Below, one piece after another: positions 29,310 to 37,882 of a stretch of 64,000 nt of DNA; position 1 is the first letter of the stretch; every line of letters begins with the position of its first letter. The stretch comes from Aliidiomarina quisquiliarum (GTDB taxonomy: Bacteria; Pseudomonadota; Gammaproteobacteria; Enterobacterales; Alteromonadaceae). Under the pieces are notes generated by a model. That model did not search any database, was not told the DNA's origin, and saw only the letters and a list, made by a program, of their open reading frames with translations. A program made the position numbers and the translations under genes. The stretch lies in contig NZ_JAMFTN010000020.1 of the NCBI RefSeq assembly GCF_023922585.1, positions 124,001 through 188,000 of the forward strand. Reading direction: 5' to 3'.

Positions 29310-29888
29310 ATGGAAGCTTTTTGGATTTCTTTTGCCACCGTAAGTGTGGCTGAAGTAGGAGACCGGTCTATGCTGTTAGCGCTAATATTAGGTTTGCGCA
29401 ATCAGCGGCCATGGGCAATTTTTTTTGGCATGGTGCTAGGCTTATTGGCCAACCAAGCGTTAGCAGGTTTAGTTGGTGTAGTGTTGTTCAGCTGGTTTGC
29501 AGGGAACTGGCACCAATGGGTAATGGGGGCTGTATTTATATTAATGGCAATTTGGCTGCTTAGGCCAGAAAGTGAAGCCGAAGAAGTGAAAGATGAATTG
29601 TCTAATACAGGGGTGTTCTTAGCTGCTGCATTAATGTTTTTTGCTGCTGAAATGGCCGACAAAACCCAGTTAGCGGTGGTTGCCTTAGCGGGTACTTACC
29701 AAGTGTTTTTGCCTGTGGTTATGGGGGCTAGTTTAGGGCTCATTGCAGTAACCGGGCCAGCCTTATGGTTTGGTAATAAATTTGCCACCCGTTTGCCAGT
29801 AAAAGGTATAAAATACTTCGGTGCTGTTATGTTTGTGCTGTTCGGTTTACTCGCCTTTGCACAAGCGGCAGGTTTACTAAGCAAATAA
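29310..29888 (+). CDS. TMEM165/GDT1 (UPF0016) family cation transporter
   Basis: Inner-membrane protein of 192 residues with six helices in two inverted repeats. The two E-x-G-D-[KR]-[TS]-like signatures are EVGDRSMLLAL (N-terminal) and EMADKTQLAVV (C-terminal); the second has Ala for Gly. Bacterial members such as MneA export Mn2+, while eukaryotic ones move Ca2+/Mn2+ in exchange for protons. SD AGGAT precedes ATG 29310. No yybP-ykoY-type manganese riboswitch fits, because the upstream gap is too short. Confidence 0.88.
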   Translation: MEAFWISFATVSVAEVGDRSMLLALILGLRNQRPWAIFFGMVLGLLANQALAGLVGVVLFSWFAGNWHQWVMGAVFILMAIWLLRPESEAEEVKDELSNTGVFLAAALMFFAAEMADKTQLAVVALAGTYQVFLPVVMGASLGLIAVTGPALWFGNKFATRLPVKGIKYFGAVMFVLFGLLAFAQAAGLLSK

Positions 29889-29916
29889 CCTGCCAAGCCA
29901 CCAATAGGAAGGCTCC

Positions 29917-30873
29917 ATGCAACCTCAGGTAATTTCGTTAAAGCATATTATTTTTGTTTTTGTTGGCTTGCTTTGTTTAACGCCCCTGTTAAATGCGCCG
30001 GTGGCCTTGTTAATCGGTTTAGCTATGGCTTTAGCTGGCTTTGTACCAAGCCACATAGATATTCAACAACTACTGAAGCGCTTGTTGGCTTGGTCTATTG
30101 TGGGTATGGGCTTTGGCGTAAGTTTAAGCTCGGCAATGAATAGTAGTTTGGCATACTTGCCCTTGCTAGTGGTTTCTATTCTAGCCACTTTGTTGCTAGC
30201 AAGTTTAGGTACCCGGCTGCTAAAAATAGAGCCAACCACAGGCACCCTTATCGGTGCAGGAACTGCTATTTGTGGCGGCAGCGCCATTGCCGCGGTGGCT
30301 GCAGCAATACAAGCTAATAGCCGCTATATTGGTGTTGCTTTAGGTTGTGTGTCTTTACTTAATGCCACGGCGCTATGGATTTTCCCCTGGGTTGGGCAAA
30401 TGCTCGAATTAAGCCAGCAACAATTTGGTGTGTGGGCAGCACTGGCTATTCACGACACTTCATCGGTAGTAGGCGCTGCTGGGTTTTATGGTAACGAAGC
30501 ATTAGAACTGGCCACTACGCTTAAACTAACTCGTGCTTTGGCCATAGTGCCTTTAGCACTAACGTTTAGTTGGTGGTATGCACGAACAAACAAGCAAGTT
30601 GAAGGCATGGTAAAAAAGCCAGCTATACCGTTTTTTATAGTGTTTTATGTAATTGCCATGCTTATTGCCGAATTTATACCGCAAGGCGCACCGGTTTATA
30701 GCCTAGTGTTTGACGTGGCGAAAAGCTTGTTGGTGGTGTGCTTATATTTAGTTGGGGCTAGCCTTTCGCTTGCAGCTATAAAAGCAGCTGGATTACGCCC
30801 CATGCTTTTAGCCATAGCACTGTGGGTTGTAATATCTGCTGTTACGTTAAGCTGGGTGTACTACTTTATTTAA
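29917..30873 (+). CDS. YeiH family (UPF0324) putative sulfate exporter
   Basis: Polytopic inner-membrane protein, 318 residues and about ten helices. The family signature TLIGAGTAICGGSAIAAVAA is present, with AIHDTSSVVGAA downstream. The family is labelled putative sulfate exporter in databases, but direct biochemical support is thin. It starts 28 nt after the GDT1 gene on the same strand. Confidence 0.85.
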   Translation: MQPQVISLKHIIFVFVGLLCLTPLLNAPVALLIGLAMALAGFVPSHIDIQQLLKRLLAWSIVGMGFGVSLSSAMNSSLAYLPLLVVSILATLLLASLGTRLLKIEPTTGTLIGAGTAICGGSAIAAVAAAIQANSRYIGVALGCVSLLNATALWIFPWVGQMLELSQQQFGVWAALAIHDTSSVVGAAGFYGNEALELATTLKLTRALAIVPLALTFSWWYARTNKQVEGMVKKPAIPFFIVFYVIAMLIAEFIPQGAPVYSLVFDVAKSLLVVCLYLVGASLSLAAIKAAGLRPMLLAIALWVVISAVTLSWVYYFI

Positions 30874-30885
30874 GCCTAGGTGAAT

Positions 30886-33114
30886 TTAAAAAGGTCGGCC
30901 TACGGCTAAATATGCGCCGGTTCGCCCTTCATTACTACGGCTTATTCCAATGTAAATGGCGCCTAAAGGTGTTGTTATTACCCCCAGCAGTGAACCGCTA
31001 TACATTAAGTCAGACGCTTTTACTTGTTCGCCTTGGTCCCAGGTATGTCCTGCTTCTGCGGCGGCGCCAATATAAACCGGTAAGGTGCCAAAGCGACGAC
31101 TAGAGCTTAGTCGCTTCAAATATACCAATTGCCCAAAGGCCAAGTGTTGGCCACTGAACTCATTCAATTCGTAGCCCGACATATTCATAAAACCACCAAG
31201 TGAAAAGCGGTCATAAAAAGGGCTAGTGCCTGCTGTAGTGGTTCCTAAACGTGTACCTACAACCAGGGTATGGTCGCCCCACGTGTTAGCACCAAGGTAA
31301 CGAAAGTTAAGTTGCTGATAGTCTAAATCAGCACCAAGGGCCTTATTGCTGTTGGCATAATTTAATTCAATAAAAGTACCTTGTTTAGGCAGGTGTACAC
31401 TGTCTAACGAATCAAACAGTGCGCTTACACTAATGGTGGCGCTATTAAAATGAACCCGCTGAACGCTTTCAGTCAGCGCATTTAGCCCCTTAGCTTGACC
31501 AGAACCATAGTCGTAACTTATGCGCAAGTCGGCCGTGTGTTGCCAATGGGTACCTAAATCAACCCCAATGGTTTGGCGACTAACTTGAGCACGGGTTAAT
31601 AGTTCTCCCTGCAAATACCTATTCACATTATTGCGCCCCGCACTAGCACGAATACTGCCGTAGGCACGGGCGTCGCGACGTAAAGGCTGCCAATATTTAG
31701 CTCGAATTATAGGCTCGTTACCTACCTGCAAGTCGGCTTGAAATTCAGCACCGTACTTGTTAAAAGCGGTACGCAGGTAACTTACCGCGGCTCGATAATT
31801 CGATTGGCTGTCAAAATTCTCTTCAAGGGTTAAACCAAAGCTTAAGTAATCGGGCCCCCATGAACGCGGCGTGGTGCGAAGCTCTACACCACTATTATTA
31901 TGCTCGTCCCACACTACCTGGTAGTCCACTTGATCGAAATACCCTAAGCCATAAATGCGTTCGATATCTTGGTTAAGCATTTCGGCATTAAAGCGAGTGC
32001 CAGGCTCGGTAGCCATATTGGCCCAAAGCAAATCGTCGGGTAAAGCCGATTCATTCTGTAAGCTAAACCAACTGGGAGTGAAGTTTTGGTGTTGATTACG
32101 TAATTGTTGTAGGTAGCGTTGCCATGTTGCGTCATTCGTGGAAAGTTTAAGTAATACAGCACTATGGCGTGCTGCCGCTTCATAGCCTAAGCGAATGGCG
32201 TGTGAGGCCTTATCAAAGCTAGCAGCTGTCACTTCAGCACTAAGTAAGTCTGGTGCTAAATGAATGTCTTGTTCGCGCAGCTGGCTTAATTGGCCAAGGG
32301 TATTGTTACGAATCATTAGGTTAACAGCTTGTTCCATCATGCTAAAAGGCCCATTTAGTTTTTCTATGTTGGGCTGTAGGTCGCCTACATCAACTACAAT
32401 AAGCTGCGTGGCACCCATCGCTAGCGCTACATCAATAGGTAGGTTGTTGGTTATACCGCCGTCAACTAAAAAGCGGTTATTCAAATTAACCGGTGTGAAC
32501 ACGCCAGGAATGGCCATGCTGGCGCGCATGGCTAAGGCAATGTCGCCTTGCTCTAAAACAATTAGTTCGCCGCTTTCAATATCTGTCGCAGTCGCGCGGA
32601 AAGGTAAGGCGTAGTCGTTGAAGTGGCGAATATCTTGGCGGTTCACCGAATAGCTGCGTAATAAGGGCATTAAGCGTTGGCCCTGAATAATACCGCTGGG
32701 AAACTTAAAGGTGCGCTCGGAATAACCAATAGTAGCTTGCAGGGGGAAAATACGGTCTTCTTCTTTACGGCGTATGCCACTAAATTCACGGCCCGCCGCG
32801 TCGGTAAATACATGTAACCAGTCAACCGTAAGTACTAAGCGTTCAAGCTCTGCTGGCGATACACCCTGAATATATAAACCGCCAGCAATAGCACCCATAC
32901 TGGTGCCAACTACAAAATCAACGGGAATTTGGTGCTCTTCTAAATATTTAAGCACACCAATATGTGCTAAGCCTTTTGCACCGCCACCACCCAGCACTAA
33001 ACCCACCCGTGGTGCTGTTGCTTGCACTGGCTGGGTGTAAGCTAATAACAGCAACAGAAAAACGGCTAGCAGTACGCTAGAAAACTTGTGGCACATCTTC
33101 CGTGTTGTATTCAT
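30886..33114 (-). CDS. Patatin-like phospholipase with C-terminal outer-membrane barrel (PlpD-like)
   Basis: About 742 residues. Signal peptide, then a patatin domain with oxyanion loop GLVLGGGGAKGLAHIGVL, nucleophile elbow GTSMGAI and the Asp of the dyad in VDGGITNNLPIDVA. A POTRA-like linker follows, and the C-terminal ~350 residues match the bacterial surface antigen (BamA-type) barrel, ending in GRPF with the terminal Phe. This is the domain plan of type Vd autotransporters such as Pseudomonas PlpD. The longest frame begins at TTG 33120; ATG 33114 is preferred. Ends 13 nt from the convergent YeiH gene. Confidence 0.9.
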   Translation of the reverse strand: MNTTRKMCHKFSSVLLAVFLLLLLAYTQPVQATAPRVGLVLGGGGAKGLAHIGVLKYLEEHQIPVDFVVGTSMGAIAGGLYIQGVSPAELERLVLTVDWLHVFTDAAGREFSGIRRKEEDRIFPLQATIGYSERTFKFPSGIIQGQRLMPLLRSYSVNRQDIRHFNDYALPFRATATDIESGELIVLEQGDIALAMRASMAIPGVFTPVNLNNRFLVDGGITNNLPIDVALAMGATQLIVVDVGDLQPNIEKLNGPFSMMEQAVNLMIRNNTLGQLSQLREQDIHLAPDLLSAEVTAASFDKASHAIRLGYEAAARHSAVLLKLSTNDATWQRYLQQLRNQHQNFTPSWFSLQNESALPDDLLWANMATEPGTRFNAEMLNQDIERIYGLGYFDQVDYQVVWDEHNNSGVELRTTPRSWGPDYLSFGLTLEENFDSQSNYRAAVSYLRTAFNKYGAEFQADLQVGNEPIIRAKYWQPLRRDARAYGSIRASAGRNNVNRYLQGELLTRAQVSRQTIGVDLGTHWQHTADLRISYDYGSGQAKGLNALTESVQRVHFNSATISVSALFDSLDSVHLPKQGTFIELNYANSNKALGADLDYQQLNFRYLGANTWGDHTLVVGTRLGTTTAGTSPFYDRFSLGGFMNMSGYELNEFSGQHLAFGQLVYLKRLSSSRRFGTLPVYIGAAAEAGHTWDQGEQVKASDLMYSGSLLGVITTPLGAIYIGISRSNEGRTGAYLAVGRPF

Positions 33115-33170
33115 AAGCAAGGGCTATTATTCTGCTGGCACAAAGGAATAAGTTAGTATAATGAGAATTC

Positions 33171-34037
33171 ATGAAAATTCATGGTTTTAAGCATTTAATC
33201 TGCCCACTTGATCAGCAACCGTTATACAGTAATCAGCAAGGGTGGCAGTGCCCGCATGGGCACCAGTACGATCGCGCCAAACAAGGCTATGTAAACTTGT
33301 TGCCCGTGCAGCAAAAGAAGTCGTTGCAACCCGGCGATAACAAAGACATGGTGCGGGCGCGACAACATTTTCTTGATAGCGGTTACTACCAGCCTGTAGC
33401 CCAAACACTAAGCAAGTTAGTATTACAGCATATAAGCAATAAGGCCGAATTAACGCCAGCTTATTTAGACGCCGGCTGCGGTGAAGGTTACTACTTACAA
33501 CAGTTTGTTGCACATGCCAGCAATTATAAAGGCGATCAGGCAGTTGCCGTATTAGGGCTAGACATTTCGAAATGGGCCATACAAGCGGCGTCAAGGCGGA
33601 CCAAGCAGGTGCAGTGGGTAGTGGGCTCGAATGCGCACTTGCCTACCGCAAACGCCAGCTTTGATGTTATTAGCGCCGTGTTTGGTTTTCCCATATACGA
33701 AGAGTTTGCACGAGTGCTAAAGCCAGGCGGGCTACTTATTATTGTTGAGCCGAACCCACTTCACCTGCATGAATTGCGAGAGATTATTTATGCCAAGGTA
33801 AGCCATAATAAACCGACTGTGCCCGAAGCCAAGGCGGGTTTTACTTACCAAGCAAGCCACCCAGTAAACTTTACCATGCAGCTAAATAACAACAACGACA
33901 TTTTAAACCTGCTGGCCATGACCCCACATGTGCATCGCATTACTGCCGATGCGTTAACGCGATTACAGCAGTTGCAGCAACTAACTGTTACGGTTGATAT
34001 GCAATGTGTGCTGTATCATCGTGTTGCCAAGGCCTAA
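33171..34037 (+). CDS. rlmA: 23S rRNA (guanine745-N1)-methyltransferase
   Basis: RlmA family, 288 residues: N-terminal zinc-binding domain followed by a Rossmann methyltransferase domain. QYDRAKQGYVNLLPVQQKK and MVRARQHFLDSGYYQPV are diagnostic. SAM motif I is YLDAGCGEGYYL. In E. coli RlmA the zinc ligands are Cys5, Cys8, Cys21 and His25; here the equivalent positions read Cys11, Asp14, Cys27 and His31, so one Cys is replaced by Asp. ATG 33171. Confidence 0.92.
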   Translation: MKIHGFKHLICPLDQQPLYSNQQGWQCPHGHQYDRAKQGYVNLLPVQQKKSLQPGDNKDMVRARQHFLDSGYYQPVAQTLSKLVLQHISNKAELTPAYLDAGCGEGYYLQQFVAHASNYKGDQAVAVLGLDISKWAIQAASRRTKQVQWVVGSNAHLPTANASFDVISAVFGFPIYEEFARVLKPGGLLIIVEPNPLHLHELREIIYAKVSHNKPTVPEAKAGFTYQASHPVNFTMQLNNNNDILNLLAMTPHVHRITADALTRLQQLQQLTVTVDMQCVLYHRVAKA

Positions 34038-34056
34038 AGCAGGGTTCGCTTGGCCC

Positions 34057-34098
34057 TTGTGGCAGATCAATGAAAGAGGCGAGTAAAATGGCTATAAT
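34057..34098 (+). promoter_or_regulatory. FNR-type class II promoter of hemN
   Basis: TTGTGGCAGATCAA (34057-34070) matches TTGAT-N4-ATCAA at 8 of 10 positions. TATAAT at 34093-34098 puts the start near 34105 and the centre of the box at -41.5, the exact class II activation geometry. The hemN ATG follows at 34150. Anaerobic control of hemN by FNR/Anr is known in other Gammaproteobacteria. Confidence 0.65.
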
Positions 34099-34149
34099 AG
34101 CTTCAACTTAATGCTTTTTAATTGACAGCGCACAGCAGAGGTAATCGTT

Positions 34150-35514
34150 ATGCAGGGGCTTACGTGGGATCCAGAACTTATTAAACGCTATAATATTAAT
34201 GGGCCACGGTACACGTCTTATCCAACTGCGCTGTTGCTTGCCGAGCCCTTTGACCATGATCTGGTTAAACAGGCACTGGCAGCAACAAACGACAGGTTAA
34301 GCCTGTATATTCACTTACCGTTTTGCCATAAGCTTTGTTATTACTGCGGCTGCAATAAAGTTATTACTCGCCACCAAGACAAAGCCGACACCTACTTAGA
34401 CGCGCTCGAGTTAGAACTACAATACTACCAGCCGCTGATTGCTCACCGGGGCGTAGGCGCACTGCACTTAGGCGGCGGTACACCAACCTTTTTAACTGAA
34501 GAACAGCTAACCAGGCTAATGCTAATGATAGAACAGCATTTGTCGCTCGACGTTCATGCGGGCCACGAAATAAGTATTGAAATAGACCCCCGCAGTTGTT
34601 CTCTCGACAAGCTGACGCACCTGCGTAAGCTAGGGTTTAATCGAGTAAGCTATGGTATTCAAGATCTAGATGCAAACGTGCAAATTGCTATCAACCGAGT
34701 ACAAGAAGAATCTATGCTCGACGCTATTATTAAACACTCGAAAGAGCTTGGTTTTAATTCTATCAACCTCGACTTAATTTACGGTTTACCCTTACAAACA
34801 CCAGAAACTTTTGCCTACACCTTAAAGAAAACCATAGCTTGGGCGCCGGACCGCATTTCGTTATTTAGCTACGCTCATTTACCTAGCCGGTTTCCGTCGC
34901 AGCGAAAAATTAAAGACGACACCATGCCAACGGCCGACACCAAGCTGTCGCTGTTACAGTTAGGCATTGAAGAGTTTTCCGAGGCGGGCTACCAATGTAT
35001 TGGCATGGACCACTTTGCGTTACCAACCGACGAGCTAGCGCAAATGCAGCGAGAAGGTAAGTTGCAACGTAATTTCCAAGGTTACACAACCCATGGTTCG
35101 AACGCACTGCTTGGGCTTGGGTCGTCGTCTATAAGCCAAATTAACGGTGTAATTTGGCAAAACGAAAAAGAATTAAACAAGTATTACGGCTGTATTGAAC
35201 AGCAACAATTGCCGGTGGTGAAAGGGGTTAGCTTAACCCACGACGACACCATTCGCGCCGACCTTATTGCGGAAATAATTTGTCACTTCAGCTTAGACAC
35301 CGTTGCCTTTGCCAAGAAGTGGAATATCGACTTTGAAAGCTATTTTGCCGACAGTTTGGCGCGCTTAAAGCCCTTTATAAACGACAGCTTAGTAGAACGC
35401 ACAGCAACACATATTTTCGTAACGGAAGCAGGGCGGTTACTGGTTAGAAGTATCTGTTCAACGTTTGATATTTACTTACAACAAGGCCAGCAGTCGTATT
35501 CAAAAGTCATTTAA
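34150..35514 (+). CDS. hemN: Oxygen-independent coproporphyrinogen III oxidase
   Basis: Radical-SAM enzyme of haem synthesis under low oxygen, 454 residues, normal length. The [4Fe-4S] motif is HLPFCHKLCYYCGCNK: Cys59, Cys63 and Cys66, with the extra Cys68 typical of true HemN. The SAM-binding LHLGGGTPTFL and EIDPRS follow, and the N-terminal YNINGPRYTSYPTA is diagnostic for HemN rather than HemW. A ChaC-like gene follows 18 nt downstream. Confidence 0.95.
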   Translation: MQGLTWDPELIKRYNINGPRYTSYPTALLLAEPFDHDLVKQALAATNDRLSLYIHLPFCHKLCYYCGCNKVITRHQDKADTYLDALELELQYYQPLIAHRGVGALHLGGGTPTFLTEEQLTRLMLMIEQHLSLDVHAGHEISIEIDPRSCSLDKLTHLRKLGFNRVSYGIQDLDANVQIAINRVQEESMLDAIIKHSKELGFNSINLDLIYGLPLQTPETFAYTLKKTIAWAPDRISLFSYAHLPSRFPSQRKIKDDTMPTADTKLSLLQLGIEEFSEAGYQCIGMDHFALPTDELAQMQREGKLQRNFQGYTTHGSNALLGLGSSSISQINGVIWQNEKELNKYYGCIEQQQLPVVKGVSLTHDDTIRADLIAEIICHFSLDTVAFAKKWNIDFESYFADSLARLKPFINDSLVERTATHIFVTEAGRLLVRSICSTFDIYLQQGQQSYSKVI

Positions 35515-35532
35515 TGAAAGGCAGCAGTAACA

Positions 35533-36093
35533 ATGATCGACACACAGGCAATTAACCAAGCGCAAAGCACCTTAGTAGAAGGGCAGCCGGTATGGTTGTT
35601 TGGCTATGGTTCGCTAATTTATAAAGTAGACTTTGACTATATAGAACGAAAGCCCGCTCGTATCGACAATTGGGTGCGGCGTTTTTGGCAAGGTTCGCAC
35701 GACCACCGCGGTACACCTAAAGCCCCCGGCCGAGTAGCTACGCTTATTGAACAACCCGGTTCAAGCTGCATGGGTATGGCTTATAAGGTTACCCCTGAAG
35801 TATTTGGCCACCTTGATCATCGTGAAAAAAATGGCTACTTGCGGTTTGAAACACCGCTGCACTTTGCCGACGGTACTGAAGTAGAAGGTTTGGTTTATAT
35901 TGCCACGGAAGAAAATGTCGCGTTTTTGGGCCCTGCCAGCGAAGCCGACATTGCCCAGCATATTGCGCAATCGGTGGGCCCAAGCGGGCCCAACGACGAG
36001 TATTTACTTGAACTTGCTGCCGCATTGCGAAAGCTGAATGTTGAAGACGAACATGTGTTTGCTATCGAGCGCCATTTGCTGGCGCTCAGTTAG
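35533..36093 (+). CDS. ChaC-like gamma-glutamylcyclotransferase
   Basis: 186 residues. Expected to release 5-oxoproline from glutathione in the cytosol. The family motif WLFGYGSLIYKVDF at the N-terminus and WQGSHDHRGTPKAPGRV are those of ChaC/GCG proteins; a catalytic Glu is probably in DHREKNGY. It lies 18 nt after hemN and is probably on the same transcript, so it may also respond to oxygen (inference). Confidence 0.87.
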   Translation: MIDTQAINQAQSTLVEGQPVWLFGYGSLIYKVDFDYIERKPARIDNWVRRFWQGSHDHRGTPKAPGRVATLIEQPGSSCMGMAYKVTPEVFGHLDHREKNGYLRFETPLHFADGTEVEGLVYIATEENVAFLGPASEADIAQHIAQSVGPSGPNDEYLLELAAALRKLNVEDEHVFAIERHLLALS

Positions 36094-36110
36094 CGGACAG
36101 TTTAACTTGG

Positions 36111-36866
36111 TTATAGCACCGAACGCACCAGTACAAATACACCCATAATAACCAAGAATATAGCGAAGCCTTTTTGCAGTTTTTCTTTGGGTAAACGGTG
36201 GCCAATCCACACCCCAAAGAAACTACCCAGCACGCCCCCGGCTATAATTAAGCCAATAATAGACCAGTCAAATATATAGTCGGTGGCGCTAAGCACTTCG
36301 TAGTACTTTGCAAAACCTACCACCGACTTAATAGCAATAATAAATAGGCTGGTACCAATGGCTATGGGTAAAGTTAACCCACCTAGCAGTACTAAGGCAG
36401 GCACAATTAAAAAGCCACCGCCCACGCCCACAAAACCAGTAATAACACCAACGACTAAACCGTCGGCTACTACCCGCGGCACTTTTATTTTCTCTGCAGC
36501 GGGCGCTATATGTGCGGTTTTATTGCGCCACATAAATACCGACGCAACAAGCATAAGCACAACAAACAGCAGTAACTGCCAACGGGCGTCGGTAATACTA
36601 CCTAACCAAGCACCGCCATAAGTACCAAACATGCCTGGAATACCAAACAGTAGTACATGGGGCCATGAAATCATGCCTTTACGAATTTGTAGCAAACTAC
36701 CCGAAAAGCTAATGGCCGCCACGATCAATAACGACGAAGCAATTGCCACATCAGGCGGCATGTGCACTAAATACAACAGCACCGGCACCGTTAAAATTGA
36801 ACCGCCCGAACCAAACACGCCAAGGCTCAAACCAATAAGAATGGCCCCAAGTATTGCGTTAATCAT
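36111..36866 (-). CDS. TauE/SafE (TSUP) family sulfite/organosulfur exporter
   Basis: Inner-membrane permease of 251 residues with about eight helices and two internal repeats (GVFGSGGSILTVPVLLYL; GFVGVGGGFLIVPALVLL). It lies 21 nt after the persulfide dioxygenase-like gene on the same strand. In BigR-type operons such a transporter removes the sulfite formed from sulfide, which fits this pair. Ends 17 nt from the ChaC-like gene end (convergent). Confidence 0.88.
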   Translation of the reverse strand: MINAILGAILIGLSLGVFGSGGSILTVPVLLYLVHMPPDVAIASSLLIVAAISFSGSLLQIRKGMISWPHVLLFGIPGMFGTYGGAWLGSITDARWQLLLFVVLMLVASVFMWRNKTAHIAPAAEKIKVPRVVADGLVVGVITGFVGVGGGFLIVPALVLLGGLTLPIAIGTSLFIIAIKSVVGFAKYYEVLSATDYIFDWSIIGLIIAGGVLGSFFGVWIGHRLPKEKLQKGFAIFLVIMGVFVLVRSVL

Positions 36867-36887
36867 TAAAACGTCCTTATGTGTTGC

Positions 36888-37757
36888 TTACAGCTGGTTA
36901 ATTGGCAATTTGAAATACACTTTGCCGTTGTCTTCAGCTGGCGGCATGTGGCCGGCGCGAATGTTAACCTGAATAGAAGGTAAAATAAGTCGTGGCATTT
37001 CAAGCGTCGCGTCGCGGGCTTCACGCTTAGCAACAAATTCATCTTCCGTAGCCCCCCCGCCTACATGAATGTTTTCCGCCCGCTGCTTTGCTACGGTGGT
37101 TTCGTACTCATGCGAACGGCCTTCAGGAGGGTAGTCATGGCATACGTACATGGGCATGTGGTCGGGTAACGCCAATAGCTTATGAATAGACTGATATAAG
37201 GTGCGCGCATCGCCGCCTGGGAAGTCACAGCGGGCGGTGCCTACGTCGGGCATAAATAAGGTGTCACCCACAAAGACTACTTCCTCGTTCACAATGTAAG
37301 CAAGGTCGGCAGGCGTATGGCCAGGCGTGTGCATAATGCGAATAGTTAAGTTACCCACCTGCAATACATCGCCGTCGTCAAACAAACGGTCGAATACGTC
37401 GCCATTGGGTAAAAATTCTTTTTCAAGATTAAATACCTCTTTAAAAATTTTTTGCACTTGTTTAATTTCAGTGCCAATGGCTACTTTCGCACCAATTTGC
37501 TCGCGGAAAAAAGGCGCCCCAGAAAGATGGTCCGCATGGGCATGGGTTTCTAGTACCCATTCAATATCTAATTGTTCAGCGGTTATATAGTCCAACATGG
37601 TTTGTGCGCTAGTGGTAGCCGTACGGCCCGACTTATAGTCGAAGTCGAGCACAGGGTCTATAACCACACCTTTGTTGGTGATCGGGTCAGACACAACATA
37701 GCTAAAGGTTTCGCTGTCGCTATCGAGGAACGCTTTAACCAAAACTGACGAGCTCAT
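36888..37757 (-). CDS. MBL-fold persulfide dioxygenase-like hydrolase (Blh/ETHE1 type)
   Basis: Metallo-beta-lactamase fold, 289 residues. N-terminal AFLDSDSETFSYVVSDP and metal motif LETHAHADHLSG near residue 66, then HTPGHTPADLAY and FVGDTLFMPDVGTARCDFPGG, all typical of ETHE1/Blh persulfide dioxygenases that oxidise glutathione persulfide to sulfite. First gene of a two-gene unit with the TauE exporter. SD AGGAG before ATG 37757. No rhodanese domain or ArsR regulator is fused or adjacent. A palindrome at 37793-37808 could be its operator. Confidence 0.88.
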   Translation of the reverse strand: MSSSVLVKAFLDSDSETFSYVVSDPITNKGVVIDPVLDFDYKSGRTATTSAQTMLDYITAEQLDIEWVLETHAHADHLSGAPFFREQIGAKVAIGTEIKQVQKIFKEVFNLEKEFLPNGDVFDRLFDDGDVLQVGNLTIRIMHTPGHTPADLAYIVNEEVVFVGDTLFMPDVGTARCDFPGGDARTLYQSIHKLLALPDHMPMYVCHDYPPEGRSHEYETTVAKQRAENIHVGGGATEDEFVAKREARDATLEMPRLILPSIQVNIRAGHMPPAEDNGKVYFKLPINQL

Positions 37758-37792
37758 ATATTCTCCTTTGCTAGTGCAAAAACATTCATTAA

Positions 37793-37808
37793 ATTAGTTA
37801 ATGCTAAT
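37793..37808. promoter_or_regulatory. Inverted repeat upstream of the persulfide dioxygenase gene
   Basis: ATTAG-N6-CTAAT in an AT-rich stretch 36 nt before the start codon. AT-rich palindromes at this place are the usual targets of ArsR-family BigR/SqrR regulators in similar operons, but no such gene is in the window. Confidence 0.35.
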
Positions 37809-37882
37809 ATTGCATAAATATATAACTTTTTAAACTATCAAGGGCTGATTGGCTTAATCGAAGTTTCCGATTCAAGCGCGGG

